A stretch of DNA of 64,000 bases from CAWFXC01 sp963819735 (GTDB lineage: Bacteria > Actinomycetota > Acidimicrobiia > IMCC26256 > DASPTH01): the NCBI GenBank assembly GCA_963819735.1, contig CAWFXC010000001.1:1488001-1552000 (forward strand), given 5' to 3'. The first letter of the stretch is position 1; every line of letters starts with the position of its first letter. The notes beneath the pieces were generated by a model, which made no database searches, had not been told where the DNA came from, and saw only the letters and a program-made list of their open reading frames with translations. Positions 40,455 through 49,815 of this stretch are shown one piece after another. A program made the translations under genes and the position numbers.

Positions 40455-41354
40455 CTACACGTTGAAGAAGGCGACGAGCTCGGCGACGAGGGCGTCCGGT
40501 TGTTCCGAAGCGATCCAGTGCCCGCAGCGATCGATGATGCGGCCGGTCACGTCCTTGGCGACCGCGTTGAGGGACTGCTCCGGGAAGACGCCCGACGAGA
40601 ACGAGCCCCCGACCGCCAGCACCGGCATCTCCAGCGGTGTGACCGCGTGCACCTCGTTCTGCGCGACATCCTCGAACCACGCCCGGTAGTACTGGAACGC
40701 GGCGTGCCACGCGCCCGGTGCCGTATAGCAACGCGCGTACTCGTCGATGTCGGCCTCGGTGATGGCGGTCGCGTCGTAGGCGCCCATGGTCTTGAGGAAG
40801 AACGACATGTACGCGCGCTCTTTCCCGGCGGTCAACATCTCCGGCACGTCGGGCACCGCGTGGAACGCCATGTGCCACACCCATCCGTGGGGCGACGGCG
40901 TGAGCAGCTGCTCCCACCCGAATCCCGGTACCAGCATCTCGATCACCGCGAGCCGCTTCACGCTCGAACGGAACTGCGCGGCGTAGGCGTACGCGACTGC
41001 GCCGCCCCAGTCGTGCCCGGCCAGGTAGATCTCGTCGTGGCCGAGGTCGGAGATCAACGCGTGGATCCGTTGCGAGACCGTGTTGGTGTCGTAGCCGCTC
41101 GCCGGCTTGCTGGAATCGCCGAGGCCCGGAAGGTCGACCGCGATCACCGTGAACTGCTCCGCCAGCGCCGGCAGCAGCGCGTGCCACGCCCACCACGTCT
41201 GCGGCCACCCGTGGAGCAGCACGAGCGCAGGCCCCTCGCCGCCGATGACGGAGTGCATCACGACACCCTCTGCCGAGAGTGACCCCGCGGCGGCCGACGG
41301 GGTGCCGATCACGCGCCGGTCGTGCACGAAACCTGCGGGCGTTTGGATCTCCAA
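40455..41354 (-). CDS. Alpha/beta hydrolase (haloalkane dehalogenase / epoxide hydrolase-like)
   Basis: A 299-residue protein. TTG at 41,354 is chosen because GGAGGG lies six bases upstream. Motifs: oxyanion HGWPQTWWAWHAL, nucleophile loop LAGHDWGGAVAYAYA (GHDWGG, with Asp as nucleophile, as in epoxide hydrolases and haloalkane dehalogenases), a cap domain rich in Trp and Tyr (QYYRAWFEDVAQ), and the catalytic His in DRCGHWIASEQPD. The Asp nucleophile separates it from serine esterases. Substrate unknown. Confidence 0.87.
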   Translation of the reverse strand: MEIQTPAGFVHDRRVIGTPSAAAGSLSAEGVVMHSVIGGEGPALVLLHGWPQTWWAWHALLPALAEQFTVIAVDLPGLGDSSKPASGYDTNTVSQRIHALISDLGHDEIYLAGHDWGGAVAYAYAAQFRSSVKRLAVIEMLVPGFGWEQLLTPSPHGWVWHMAFHAVPDVPEMLTAGKERAYMSFFLKTMGAYDATAITEADIDEYARCYTAPGAWHAAFQYYRAWFEDVAQNEVHAVTPLEMPVLAVGGSFSSGVFPEQSLNAVAKDVTGRIIDRCGHWIASEQPDALVAELVAFFNV

Positions 41355-41433
41355 CGGGAACCCTCCGGATCCGAGTCGTGGAACGCCGAGAGACTCTACG
41401 CAGGTCGGCGGCGGCGTTGCCCGTGAAGGCGAT

Positions 41434-41898
41434 TCACGCGCCGCCGGCGACCTCTTGCCAGGTGAGGCCACTGCGCACACTGCGGGGCTGTTCGGCGACG
41501 ATGTCCGAACCCGGCCGGGCGTGATCGTCGCGGATCTTCACGAGGATCCAGCGGCGATCACCCGTCTTGGTGAGGGCGAACCCTCCGCCGAGCTTGCGGC
41601 CGTCGAGCACGAACGACAGGTGACCGGGGTCGTCGCGCACGACCTCGACCGTGCCTTCGTCCCAGATGATCACCGCGCCGGTGCCGCGCGCCGAGCCGGC
41701 GTGCACTCCTTCGAACTCGCCGGCGGCCAACGTGTGGTCCTCCACCGGCACTGCCAACCGCCGCACCGCCGGGTCCATCGTGGGACCCTTCGGCACCGCC
41801 CACGAGCGCAGCACGTCGCCGATCTCGACCCGCAGATCGAAGTGCAGCGTGGTGGCGTCGTGGAGCTGCACGACGAAGCGCGCCGCGCGTTGGCTCAC
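41434..41898 (-). CDS. LigD-type 3'-phosphoesterase domain protein
   Basis: A 154-residue protein; GTG overlaps the stop of the upstream oxyR-like gene (GTGA). The sequence RFVVQLHDATTLHFDLRVEI (His, His and Asp ligands), LRSWAVPKGPTMDPAVRRLA, VPVEDHTLAAGEFEGVHA and the later EGTVEVV match the PE (3'-phosphoesterase) domain of actinobacterial LigD, in a stand-alone form. It processes damaged 3' DNA ends in non-homologous end joining. Its co-transcription with a peroxide regulator and closeness to catalase suggest a role after oxidative DNA damage. Confidence 0.85.
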   Translation of the reverse strand: MSQRAARFVVQLHDATTLHFDLRVEIGDVLRSWAVPKGPTMDPAVRRLAVPVEDHTLAAGEFEGVHAGSARGTGAVIIWDEGTVEVVRDDPGHLSFVLDGRKLGGGFALTKTGDRRWILVKIRDDHARPGSDIVAEQPRSVRSGLTWQEVAGGA

Positions 41899-42788
41899 GG
41901 GAGGAGCGGACGGGTCAGGCGCGCCAACTCGCGGTAGCTGTCGCCGCGCGGGCTGGTCGCGCGCCACACGAATCCGATCGTACGGTGCACCGGCTCGCGA
42001 ATGCGCCGCACCGCGATCCCGTTGCCGGGGCGGGCTTCGATCGCCGCTGCACTCGCGGGGAGCAGCGTGATGCCTCCCCCGGCCGCGACCATCTGCACGA
42101 GCGTCGGCAGGCTCGTGGCCGAGACGTCGGTGGGTTGCGTGCCGACGAGGTCGCACACCGACAGCGCCTGATCGCGCAGGCAGTGCCCGTCCTCGAGCAG
42201 GAGGACCCGGTGGTGGGCCAGCTCCTCGATCGCCACCGGCCCGTGACCGGCGGCGAGCGCGTGGTCGGCGGGGACCGCGAGCAGGAACGGGTCGTCGGCC
42301 AGCGCTTCGGTCGCCAGGTCGGGCTCGGGGACGGGCAGCGCGCACAGCCCGAGGTCGACGTCTCCGGCACGCAACGCCGAGAGCAGGTCGGCGGTGCGGA
42401 GTTCCTCCAAGCGCAGCTCGGCGCGGGGGAACCGGCTCACGATGGTCGGCACCAGGCGCCCGAGCAGATAGGGCGCGATCGTGGGGATCACGGCCAGCCC
42501 GAAGGGTCCGTGCACCTCGCCCGCGGCGTCGGCCGCTTCTTCAGCCAGTTCGTCTACCCCGGTGAGCACGGTCCGGGCCCGGGCGGCGGCGGCGATTCCG
42601 GCCGGGGTGAGCCGGGCGCCGCGGGCCGAGCGTTCGACCAGCGTCACCCCGAGGCGCCGTTCGAGCTCACGGAGCTGGCTGGACAGCGCGGGTTGGGTCA
42701 CGTGGCACGCCGCGGCGGCGCGGCCGAAGTGGTGGTGCTCGGCCAGGGCGACGAGGTAGGTGAGCTGCTGCAACGTCGGTCGTTCCAT
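41895..42788 (-). CDS. oxyR: OxyR-like LysR regulator
   Basis: A 297-residue LysR protein. The HTH is at residues 4-63 (TLQQLTYLVALAEHHHFGRA, AAACHVTQPALSSQLRELER). The sensing domain has LLEDGHCLRDQALSVCDLVG, with the two cysteines in the same spacing as Cys199 and Cys208 of E. coli OxyR, so it probably senses hydrogen peroxide by a disulphide. It is divergent from the catalase gene with 102 bp between, the usual oxyR-kat arrangement. The ATG at 42,788 follows the standard start. Confidence 0.9.
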   Translation of the reverse strand: MERPTLQQLTYLVALAEHHHFGRAAAACHVTQPALSSQLRELERRLGVTLVERSARGARLTPAGIAAAARARTVLTGVDELAEEAADAAGEVHGPFGLAVIPTIAPYLLGRLVPTIVSRFPRAELRLEELRTADLLSALRAGDVDLGLCALPVPEPDLATEALADDPFLLAVPADHALAAGHGPVAIEELAHHRVLLLEDGHCLRDQALSVCDLVGTQPTDVSATSLPTLVQMVAAGGGITLLPASAAAIEARPGNGIAVRRIREPVHRTIGFVWRATSPRGDSYRELARLTRPLLP

Positions 42789-42790
42789 TA

Positions 42791-42890
42791 CTTCACGTTA
42801 TCAAGACGATCAGAACCATCTGTTGGATTACTCATTAGCGCTGCGGGCACTATGAGGAGGTCCACCCGCCGCACCGAGGAGCTGCCGACC
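42791..42890. promoter_or_regulatory. oxyR-catalase intergenic region with candidate operator
   Basis: The divergent promoters lie in this 102-bp gap. The inverted repeat CAGA-acca-TCTG (42,811-42,822) within GATCAGAACCATCTG is a candidate LysR-type site (T-N11-A-like). A possible -10 CACTAT lies just before the AGGAGG ribosome site of the catalase gene. Confidence 0.5.
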
Positions 42891-44344
42891 ATGAGCGACC
42901 GTCCGACCCTCACCACCGAGTCCGGCGCCCCTGTCGCCGACAACCAGCACTCGCAGACCGCGGGCCCGAACGGGCCGGTCCTCCTCCAGGATCAGCACCT
43001 GCTCGAGAAGTTGGCCCGCTTCAACCGGGAACGGATCCCGGAGCGGGTGGTGCACGCCGCGGGTCGGGTGCGTTCGGTTCGTTCGAGGTCACCCGCGACA
43101 TGAGCACGTACACGAGGGCGAAGCTGTTCAACGGCGCGGGCACGCGCACCGAGGTGTTCGCGCGCTTCTCGACTGTGGCCGGGAGCCGAGGCGCGCCCGA
43201 GGCGGTGCGCGACCCTCGCGGCTTTGCGTTGAAGTTCTACACGCCCGACGGGAACTACGACCTCGCCGGTAACGACACCCCGATCTTCTTCATCAAGGAT
43301 CCGTTGAAGTTCCCCGACTTCATCCACTCGCAGAAGCCGGATCCCTTCACGAATCAGCAGGAACCCGACAACGTGTGGGACTTCTTCTCGCACTCGCCCG
43401 AGGCCACGCACATGTTCACGTGGCTGTTCGGCGACCGCGGCATCCCGTCGAACTACCGGCACATGGACGGCTTCGGCTCGCACACGTTCCAATGGGTGAA
43501 CGCCGCCGGCGAGCAGTTCTTCGTGAAGTACCACTTCAAGACCGATCAGGGCATCGAGTGCCTCACCAGTTCCGAGGCCGCCGAGCTCGCGGGATTGAAT
43601 CCCGAGTCGCACAACAACGACCTGGTCGACGCGATCGAACGCGGCGAGTTCCCGAGTTGGACGCTCAAGGTGCAGATCATGCCCGCGGCCGACGCGCCGA
43701 ATTACCATGTCAACCCGTTCGACCTCACCAAGGTCTGGCACTACGCCGACTATCCGCTGATCGAGGTGGGCAAGCTCGTCCTCGACCGCAACGGCGACAA
43801 CTACTTCCAGGACGTCGAGCAGGCCGCGTTCGATCCCGGCAACTTCGTGCCCGGCATCGGGCCGTCGCCCGACAAGATGTTGCAGGGTCGGCTGTTCGCC
43901 TACGGCGACGCCCACCGGTACCGCCTCGGGATCAACCACACGCATGTGCCGGTGAACGCCGCCCACACCGCGCCGGTGCAGAACTACGGACGCGACGGCC
44001 TCATGCGCACCGACGGCAACGCGGGTCGGGCCAAGAACTACGAGCCCAACAGCTTCGACGGCCCGGTCGAGACCGGTGAGGCGCTCTACGGATCGCTCGC
44101 AGGCGACGGTGGATCAGGCAGCTACGAGTGGAACGACCACGACGGCGACGACTTCACCCAGGCCGGTGATCTGTATCGGCTGCAGGACGCCGACGCGCAG
44201 CAACGTCTGGTCGACAACATCGCCACCGGCCTGGCGCAGGTCTCCCGCGACGACATCATCGAGCGGGCCATCGCGAACTTCCGCAACGCCGATCCCGAGT
44301 ACGGCGCTCGGATCGAGGCGGGGGTGAAGGCTCGGCGGAGCTGA
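42891..44344 (+). pseudogene. katA: Monofunctional heme catalase, frameshifted near residue 57
   Basis: The first frame (MSDRPTLTTESGAPVADNQH to RIPERVVHAAG) contains the start of the catalytic His region (VVHA). It then needs one added base near 43,063 to continue SGAFGSFEVTRDMSTYTRAK. The rest is a normal small-subunit catalase: FSTVAGSRGAPEAVRDPRGF, NDTPIFFIKDPLKFPDFIHS, the NADPH- and heme-region residues, RLFAYGDAHRYRLGINHTHV (proximal Tyr), and C-terminus NFRNADPEYGARIEAGV. About 485 residues if corrected, typical of clade 3 catalases. A single missing base in a core housekeeping-type gene suggests assembly error. Probably regulated by the divergent OxyR-like protein. Confidence 0.85.
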
Positions 44345-44369
44345 ACCTGGCTGTGCGCAGACGCGTCGA

Positions 44370-45218
44370 TCAGACGCCAACCGCGAGCGATCCGACGTAA
44401 CCCTGGCCCACGCTGCCGGTGACGCTCGGCGTCTCGAGGTTGGCGCCGTCGCTGAAGACCATGTCCGACGCCAGCGTCACCCGGCTGAGGTTCGACACAC
44501 TGGAGCTGTAGCCGCTGGTCGCGTACACGGTGTCGCAGACGTCCTTCGGCAGCGCGAGTTGCGACGTTGCCAGCTTCTTCCCCGCCGCGGTCGCGGTCGC
44601 GAGATCCGGATACACCTCGAAGTGCACGTGCGGCCACCGTCCGGAATAGCAGGCGGGAAAGATCGACGTGAACGTGGCCGTCCCGTCACCGTCGACGACC
44701 TGCACGCCCCGCAGGTAGTTCTCATTCTGGGCTGCCGAGGAGTACATCGAATAGTTGCCGTCGCGGTCGCAGTGCCAGACGTAGACCGCGGCGCCGGTGA
44801 GCGGGACGCTTCCCCTCGAGGTGTCGAGCACTCGCAGCTTGATCGTGAAGGGAACGCCGGCGGCGACCCCGGTCGCCGGCCCGAAGCTGGAGCGGATGTC
44901 GGAGCGGACGACGCCGTTCTGGGTGAGGACGTTCTGCCCGTTCGAGCCGTCGGCCGGGTACGGACCGGCGGTCTCGTCGGGGATGATCGAGGTCGTCGTG
45001 AGCGTGGCCGATGCCGGCGCGGTGGTGGTCGTCGTCGGCGCGGTCGTGGTCGTGGTCGATCGGGCCGCGGATGTGGAGGCTGCGGTGTCGGAGCTGCCCG
45101 AGGAACAGCCGGCGATCACCGCCCCGAGCCCTGCGCCGCCCAGGACTACGAGGGCTCGACGGCGCGTGAACAGGGGAGAGCGAGGTGTGCCCGCGTCGAT
45201 GTCGGAGGGTTGCTGCAT
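44370..45218 (-). CDS. Secreted intradiol ring-cleavage dioxygenase-like lipoprotein
   Basis: A 282-residue protein. Twin-arginine-like FTRRRALVVLGGAGLGAVIA is followed by a lipobox with Cys (AGCSSGSS), so it is probably a membrane-anchored exported protein. A Thr-rich linker (STTTTTAPTTTTTAP) leads to the dioxygenase domain: ETAGPYPADGSNGQ, AAVYVWHCDRDGNYSMYS and FPACYSGRWPHVHFEVYPD, which carry the Tyr, Tyr, His, His positions of non-heme Fe(III) intradiol dioxygenases. Such exported members occur in actinobacteria; the substrate is unclear, possibly an aromatic compound outside the cell. Confidence 0.85.
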   Translation of the reverse strand: MQQPSDIDAGTPRSPLFTRRRALVVLGGAGLGAVIAGCSSGSSDTAASTSAARSTTTTTAPTTTTTAPASATLTTTSIIPDETAGPYPADGSNGQNVLTQNGVVRSDIRSSFGPATGVAAGVPFTIKLRVLDTSRGSVPLTGAAVYVWHCDRDGNYSMYSSAAQNENYLRGVQVVDGDGTATFTSIFPACYSGRWPHVHFEVYPDLATATAAGKKLATSQLALPKDVCDTVYATSGYSSSVSNLSRVTLASDMVFSDGANLETPSVTGSVGQGYVGSLAVGV

Positions 45219-45346
45219 CGATCCAGTGTGGTCGCCGAAGGTTGACGGCCGGTAAGAACAACGCCAACGCCGGCGAAGAAGGGGCGGCGGCGCCGCTCCC
45301 GCGGCATGCTGCGGGGCGCATCGGACGCCGACCGCGGGAGCGGAGC

Positions 45347-45658
45347 GTGTACTACATCCTCGACGAGCTCACGGTGGCGCCCGGCGGCCTCACCGGCATC
45401 CGGGCCCGCGTCGAGCGCGAATACGTACCGGGCGCGGTCGCGCGCGGCCTCACGTTGGAGCGCACGCTCGTGAGCACGGTCGAGCTGCACGACGAGCCCA
45501 ACCAACTGCTCTTCCTCTGGTCGTTCCCCGACGTCGCCACGTACTGGGCGTCGAGATCGGCGGCAAATCGCGACCCCGCGGTCGCGGCGTTCTGGCGCGA
45601 CCTCGACCGCGACCTGGTCGCGCGGACCCGCCGCGTCTTCAACGGGGAGATGTCGTGA
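45347..45658 (+). CDS. NIPSNAP-like small protein
   Basis: A 103-residue protein, GTG start after GGGAGCGGAGC. YYILDELTVAPGGLTGIRAR, VEREYVPGAVARGLTLERTL and LFLWSFPDVATYWASRSAAN show the alpha+beta barrel layout of NIPSNAP/ABM proteins. The stop overlaps the ATG of the next gene. It begins the block of tightly spaced plus-strand genes at 45.3-50.6 kb. Confidence 0.6.
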   Translation: MYYILDELTVAPGGLTGIRARVEREYVPGAVARGLTLERTLVSTVELHDEPNQLLFLWSFPDVATYWASRSAANRDPAVAAFWRDLDRDLVARTRRVFNGEMS

Positions 45659-46350
45659 TCCGGCGCACCGTGTACGTCGAGTTCGCGGCGGACACGCCGA
45701 CGCGTGGGCATGAAGACCTCGCGGCTCGACTCGTCGACGACGCGCGGGCCCGCGACGGCGTGCTCGCGGTGACGGCGGCGTCGCCCCTCGAAGGATCGGT
45801 GTTGACGAGCGCGACGGGTGCGACGCGTGCCGCCGACCTCATGCTGCTCGTCGCTCTGGCCGACGACGCCGACGCGGCCGGCGCGCTGCCGGAGTACGCG
45901 CTCGCTGGGCACCGGGTGGTCGCCGACGTGGTCTACCGCCAGGACCTGCGACGCGTCACCGAACCCGACCTGCGCGACGGCATCCACCGTTCGTTGCTGC
46001 TGCGCGTCGAGGACGACGCACCGGCCGAGTTCGTGGCGCGGTTCGAGACCCAGCTCGCCGCGATGGGGGAGTACATCCATGCCATTCGCAACTCGTCGTT
46101 GAGCCGCGTGACCGACGACCGGCTGGACGACGGGTGGACCCATGTGTGGGAGCAGGAGTTCGACGCGCTCGCGGGCCTGCAGGGTCCGTACATGCTGCAC
46201 CCGTACCACTGGGCGGTCGTGGACGCCTGGTTCGACGACGAGACGAACCGCCGGGTCGTCGACCGTCGTCTCCTGCACTCGTTCTGCGCGTTGCCCGAGA
46301 GCCTGTTGCGGCTCGCTCTGGCGCCGGAGGCCGGTGCCCTGGGCCGGTGA
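45655..46350 (+). CDS. Dabb-like alpha/beta barrel protein
   Basis: A 231-residue protein with two similar halves. Each has an N-terminal strand (TVYVEFAADTP; SLLLRVEDDAPAEFVARFET) followed by a helix and further strands. The second half, MGEYIHAIRNSSLSRVTDDR, WTHVWEQEFDALAGLQGPYM and LHPYHWAVVDAWFDDE, matches the stress-responsive A/B barrel (Dabb) domain. Overlaps the previous stop by four bases. Probably an accessory enzyme in the downstream pathway. Confidence 0.75.
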   Translation: MIRRTVYVEFAADTPTRGHEDLAARLVDDARARDGVLAVTAASPLEGSVLTSATGATRAADLMLLVALADDADAAGALPEYALAGHRVVADVVYRQDLRRVTEPDLRDGIHRSLLLRVEDDAPAEFVARFETQLAAMGEYIHAIRNSSLSRVTDDRLDDGWTHVWEQEFDALAGLQGPYMLHPYHWAVVDAWFDDETNRRVVDRRLLHSFCALPESLLRLALAPEAGALGR

Positions 46351-46407
46351 CGGAGGCTGACATTTCGGCTTGAATGGCCCAAGTACGGCGACACCTTGGG
46401 GGTGAGC

Positions 46408-47169
46408 ATGACCACTGAACGTCCCGGCGGTCTGGACGCCTGGGCGCCGCGTGCGGTGCCCGGGCTGGCCGAGCAGCTCACCCCCGCGCAGGAGTTGGCG
46501 ATTGCGCTCCGGCACCTCGACGACGTCGGCTGGTGCGAGAACCTCACCGGGCACATCACCTACCAGCAGGGCGACACCTTCCTCGTGAACCCCTGGGGGC
46601 TGTGGTGGGCCGAGGTGCGGGCCCGCGATCTCCTGACCATCGACGCCGACGGGAAGGTGATCGCGGGGGAGTGGGACGTGACCCCGGCGGTGCACATCCA
46701 CACCGAGCTCCACCGCCGCCGCGCCGACGCGACGGTGGTCGTCCACAACCACCCGCCGTATGCCAGCGCGCTGGCCGCGATCGGTGAGCTCCCGGATCTC
46801 GTGCACCAGAACTCGTCGATCCTGGCCGACGAGCTCGTGCTCGTCACCGACTACGACGGCGAGGTCGACCAGCCCTACCTCGGTGCCGAGCTCGCCGACC
46901 GCATCGGCGACGCGTCGGTCGCGCTCCTGGTCAGCCACGGGGTCATCGTCACCGCGCCCACGATGGCCGAGGCCGTCTACAAGTCGGTGCTGTTCGAACG
47001 CACCTGTCGACTGCACTGCCTCGTGCGGTCGATGGATCGCATGCCGATCCCGATCGGCACCGCGCAACAGAAGCAACTGAAGGCGTCGCTGATCGAGCGA
47101 GCCGCTCCGGTGTACTGGCACGGCGCGGTGCGCTCGCTGGTGGCCTCCGAACCCGACGTGTTGGAGTAG
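46408..47169 (+). CDS. Class II aldolase/adducin family protein
   Basis: A 253-residue protein. ATG at 46,408 follows GGGGGTGAGC; a GTG six bases upstream is possible. Metal ligands are visible in TVVVHNHPPYASALAAIG (two His) and VSHGVIVTAP (third His), with the acid in AVHIHTELHRRR. The fold is that of fuculose-phosphate aldolase and AraD, but many members in catabolic clusters are hydratases or aldolases of unknown substrate. One of six overlapping or adjacent genes on the plus strand. Confidence 0.88.
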   Translation: MTTERPGGLDAWAPRAVPGLAEQLTPAQELAIALRHLDDVGWCENLTGHITYQQGDTFLVNPWGLWWAEVRARDLLTIDADGKVIAGEWDVTPAVHIHTELHRRRADATVVVHNHPPYASALAAIGELPDLVHQNSSILADELVLVTDYDGEVDQPYLGAELADRIGDASVALLVSHGVIVTAPTMAEAVYKSVLFERTCRLHCLVRSMDRMPIPIGTAQQKQLKASLIERAAPVYWHGAVRSLVASEPDVLE

Positions 47170-47171
47170 CG

Positions 47172-48428
47172 ATGGCGATACCGATCGAGGAGCTGCAGGC
47201 CAAGCAGGGTTTCACCACCGCGAAGCGCGGCGAGATCACCTGGTTGCCCGAGCCCGCGCGTGCCGAGCGCCGATTCACGGTGATCTCGGTCGACGATCAC
47301 ATCGTGGAGCCACCCGACGCGTTCGTCGGGCGCATGCCGTCGCAGTTCGCCGACCGCGCGCCGAAGGTGATCGAGCGGGCCGACGGCAGCGAGGCGTGGG
47401 TGTTCGAGGGTCAGGAGATGCCCAACGTCGGCTTCAACGCGGTCGTCGGGCGGCCGGTCACCGAGTACAGCTTCGAACCCACTCGGTTCGACCAGATGCG
47501 CCGCGGGGCGTGGGACATCCGTGCCCGCATCGCCGACATGGACCTCAACGGTGTCTACGCGTCGGTGTGCTTCCCGTCGTTCCTGCCCGGGTTCGCCGGC
47601 CAACGGCTCCAACAGCTCACCGACGACCCCGACCTCGCGTTGGCGTGTGTGCGCGCGTGGAACGACTGGGTCATCGAGGACTGGGCCGCCTTCGCGCCCG
47701 GTCGGATGATCCCGCTGCAGCTCCCGTACCTGCTCGATCCCGCCATCGGCGCCGAGGAGGTGCGGCGCAACGCGGCGCGCGGGTTCCGGGCGATGACGTT
47801 CTCGGAGGCGCCCCACATGCTCGGGCTCCCCTCACTCCACACCGACTACTGGGATCCGCTGATGGCGGCGTGCGCGGAGACCGGCACCGTCGTGTGCCTG
47901 CACGTCGGGTCGTCGGGCACGTCACCGGCGACGGCGCCCGACGCACCCTCCGACACCATCGGCGTGTTGTTCTTCGGGTACGCGATGTTCGCGGCCGTCG
48001 ACTGGTTGTACTCGCGGCTCCCCGTCAGGTTCCCTGATCTGAAGATCTGCATGTCGGAGGGCGGCATCGGTTGGGTTGCCGGGTTGCTCGACCGACTCGA
48101 TCACGTTCGGAAGTACGACGCGATGTACGGCACGTGGAACGACGTCGCCCTCAGCCCCGCCGACACCTTCCGCCGCAACTTCTGGGTGTGCGCGATCGAC
48201 GACCCGTCGGCGTTCCTCCAGCGCGATGTGATCGGGATCGGGAACATCCTCGTCGAGTCCGACTACCCGCACGCCGACTCGACGTGGCCGATCACGCAAC
48301 AACGTCTCGCTGCGCAACTCGCCGGGCTCTCGGAACACGAAGTGGCGCGGGTCACGTGGGCCAACGCGGCCGAACTGTTCCAACACCCGGTACCCGAGGC
48401 GCTGCAGCAGGACCCCAATGCCTACTGA
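47172..48428 (+). CDS. Amidohydrolase family (ACMSD-like) protein
   Basis: A 418-residue TIM-barrel metal enzyme. ISVDDHIVEPPDAFVGRMP holds the metal residues near the start (D-x-H pattern), CLHVGSSGTSP a further His, and NILVESDYPHADSTWPITQQ the catalytic Asp near the C-terminus. The class contains decarboxylases and hydrolases of aromatic or cyclic acids. Paralogous to the gene at 56,542. Starts two bases after the previous stop. Confidence 0.88.
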   Translation: MAIPIEELQAKQGFTTAKRGEITWLPEPARAERRFTVISVDDHIVEPPDAFVGRMPSQFADRAPKVIERADGSEAWVFEGQEMPNVGFNAVVGRPVTEYSFEPTRFDQMRRGAWDIRARIADMDLNGVYASVCFPSFLPGFAGQRLQQLTDDPDLALACVRAWNDWVIEDWAAFAPGRMIPLQLPYLLDPAIGAEEVRRNAARGFRAMTFSEAPHMLGLPSLHTDYWDPLMAACAETGTVVCLHVGSSGTSPATAPDAPSDTIGVLFFGYAMFAAVDWLYSRLPVRFPDLKICMSEGGIGWVAGLLDRLDHVRKYDAMYGTWNDVALSPADTFRRNFWVCAIDDPSAFLQRDVIGIGNILVESDYPHADSTWPITQQRLAAQLAGLSEHEVARVTWANAAELFQHPVPEALQQDPNAY

Positions 48429-49815
48429 GGCGCTGGTCGACACGCCGTTCGGCCCGGTGCGCGGCGTCGTGGCTGACGGCGTCACCCGCTTCGGGGGAGT
48501 GCCGTACGCGCGCGCCGAGCGCTTCGGGTTGCCGGAGCCGAGCACGTGGAGCGAACCCCTCGACGCCCGCCACCCGGGCGCGGCGCCACCCCAGACCGTC
48601 AGCGGCCTCGACCTCGTGCCCGACATGGTCCCGGAGCGCCAGACCGAACAGTGCCTCACCGCCGAGATCAGCACGCCCGCGCTCGACGGCAGGCTCCCCG
48701 TGCTGGTCTGGGTGCCGGGTGGCAGCTACCGCATCGGCGGCGCCGGCCTCGCCACCTACGACGGGACGGCGCTCGCCCGGGAGCAGGTCGTCGTCGTCAA
48801 CCTGAACTACCGCCTCGGCGCGCTCGGCTGGCTCGCCGCACCCGGCGTGCCCAGCAACCTCGGACTGCGAGACCTGCGCGCCGCGGTCGACTGGGTTCAC
48901 GCCGTTGCACCGTCGTTCGGCGGCGATCCCGAGCGCATCGTGCTGATGGGCGAGTCGGCCGGCTCCGGCATGCTCGCCCATGCGCTCGCCTCGGGCAACC
49001 TCCCGGTGGCCGGGGCGATTCTGCAGAGCGGGGCACCGGCGGGCACGCTCGACGCCGAGGCCGTCACCTGGGTCGCCGAGCAGTTCCTCGATGCCGTAGG
49101 CGCGGCCGACCTGGACGGGCTGCGGAACCTGCCCGTCGACGTGCTCCTCGCCGCGCAGGAGGCCACGGTCGCGGCGGCCCTGCCGAAGGTCGGCATGATG
49201 CCGTTCCACCCGTGGATCGACGGCGACCTGCTCTCTGGCTCGGCGCACACCAGCCCATTCCCGGCGATCCCGCTCGTCGTCGGCACCACGGAGCACGAGA
49301 TGGAACTGTTTCGCGAGCAGGTGCCGCAACTGCCCGAGGAGCACGCGCTCGGGTTCCTCGGCATGAAGGCGCTCACCCTCGGCATCACCGACCCCGACGC
49401 GGTGCGCGCCGCGTTCATCGCCGGTGGCGGCGATCTCGTGGAGAGCGTCGCCGACCTCGAGTTGCACGTGCCCAACGAGGTGCTCGCCCGCGCGCACCAG
49501 GCGCGCGGCAACCCGGTGTTCCGTTATCGCTTCACGTGGGAGGCGCCGGTGAAGCGCGCGTGCCATGCGCTCGACCTGCCGTTCACGTTCGGCACCCTCG
49601 ACGTGAGCACCTGGCGCGACTTCGCCGGCGCGCAGGGCACGAACGCCGCCGCGGCCGACTCTCTGTCCGGACGGATGCGCGCGGCGTGGGCCGCGTTCGC
49701 GGCCACCGGCGCACCGTGGCCCACCAACGAGCTCGTGCAGCTCGGCCGCGATGACACAACCGGACCCGACGCGGTGAGCAAACGGGTCGACCTCTGGATC
49801 GGAGCACCCGAGTGA
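48418..49815 (+). CDS. Type B carboxylesterase
   Basis: A 465-residue alpha/beta hydrolase. DTPFGPVRGVVADGVTRFGG is the typical N-terminus. The oxyanion hole is in PVLVWVPGGSYRIGGA, and the serine nucleophile in IVLMGESAGSGMLAHALASG (GESAG). Acidic and His residues follow in VVGTTEHEMELFRE and later. It is a little short for the family but complete. Overlaps the previous gene by 11 bases. Confidence 0.88.
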   Translation: MPTEALVDTPFGPVRGVVADGVTRFGGVPYARAERFGLPEPSTWSEPLDARHPGAAPPQTVSGLDLVPDMVPERQTEQCLTAEISTPALDGRLPVLVWVPGGSYRIGGAGLATYDGTALAREQVVVVNLNYRLGALGWLAAPGVPSNLGLRDLRAAVDWVHAVAPSFGGDPERIVLMGESAGSGMLAHALASGNLPVAGAILQSGAPAGTLDAEAVTWVAEQFLDAVGAADLDGLRNLPVDVLLAAQEATVAAALPKVGMMPFHPWIDGDLLSGSAHTSPFPAIPLVVGTTEHEMELFREQVPQLPEEHALGFLGMKALTLGITDPDAVRAAFIAGGGDLVESVADLELHVPNEVLARAHQARGNPVFRYRFTWEAPVKRACHALDLPFTFGTLDVSTWRDFAGAQGTNAAAADSLSGRMRAAWAAFAATGAPWPTNELVQLGRDDTTGPDAVSKRVDLWIGAPE

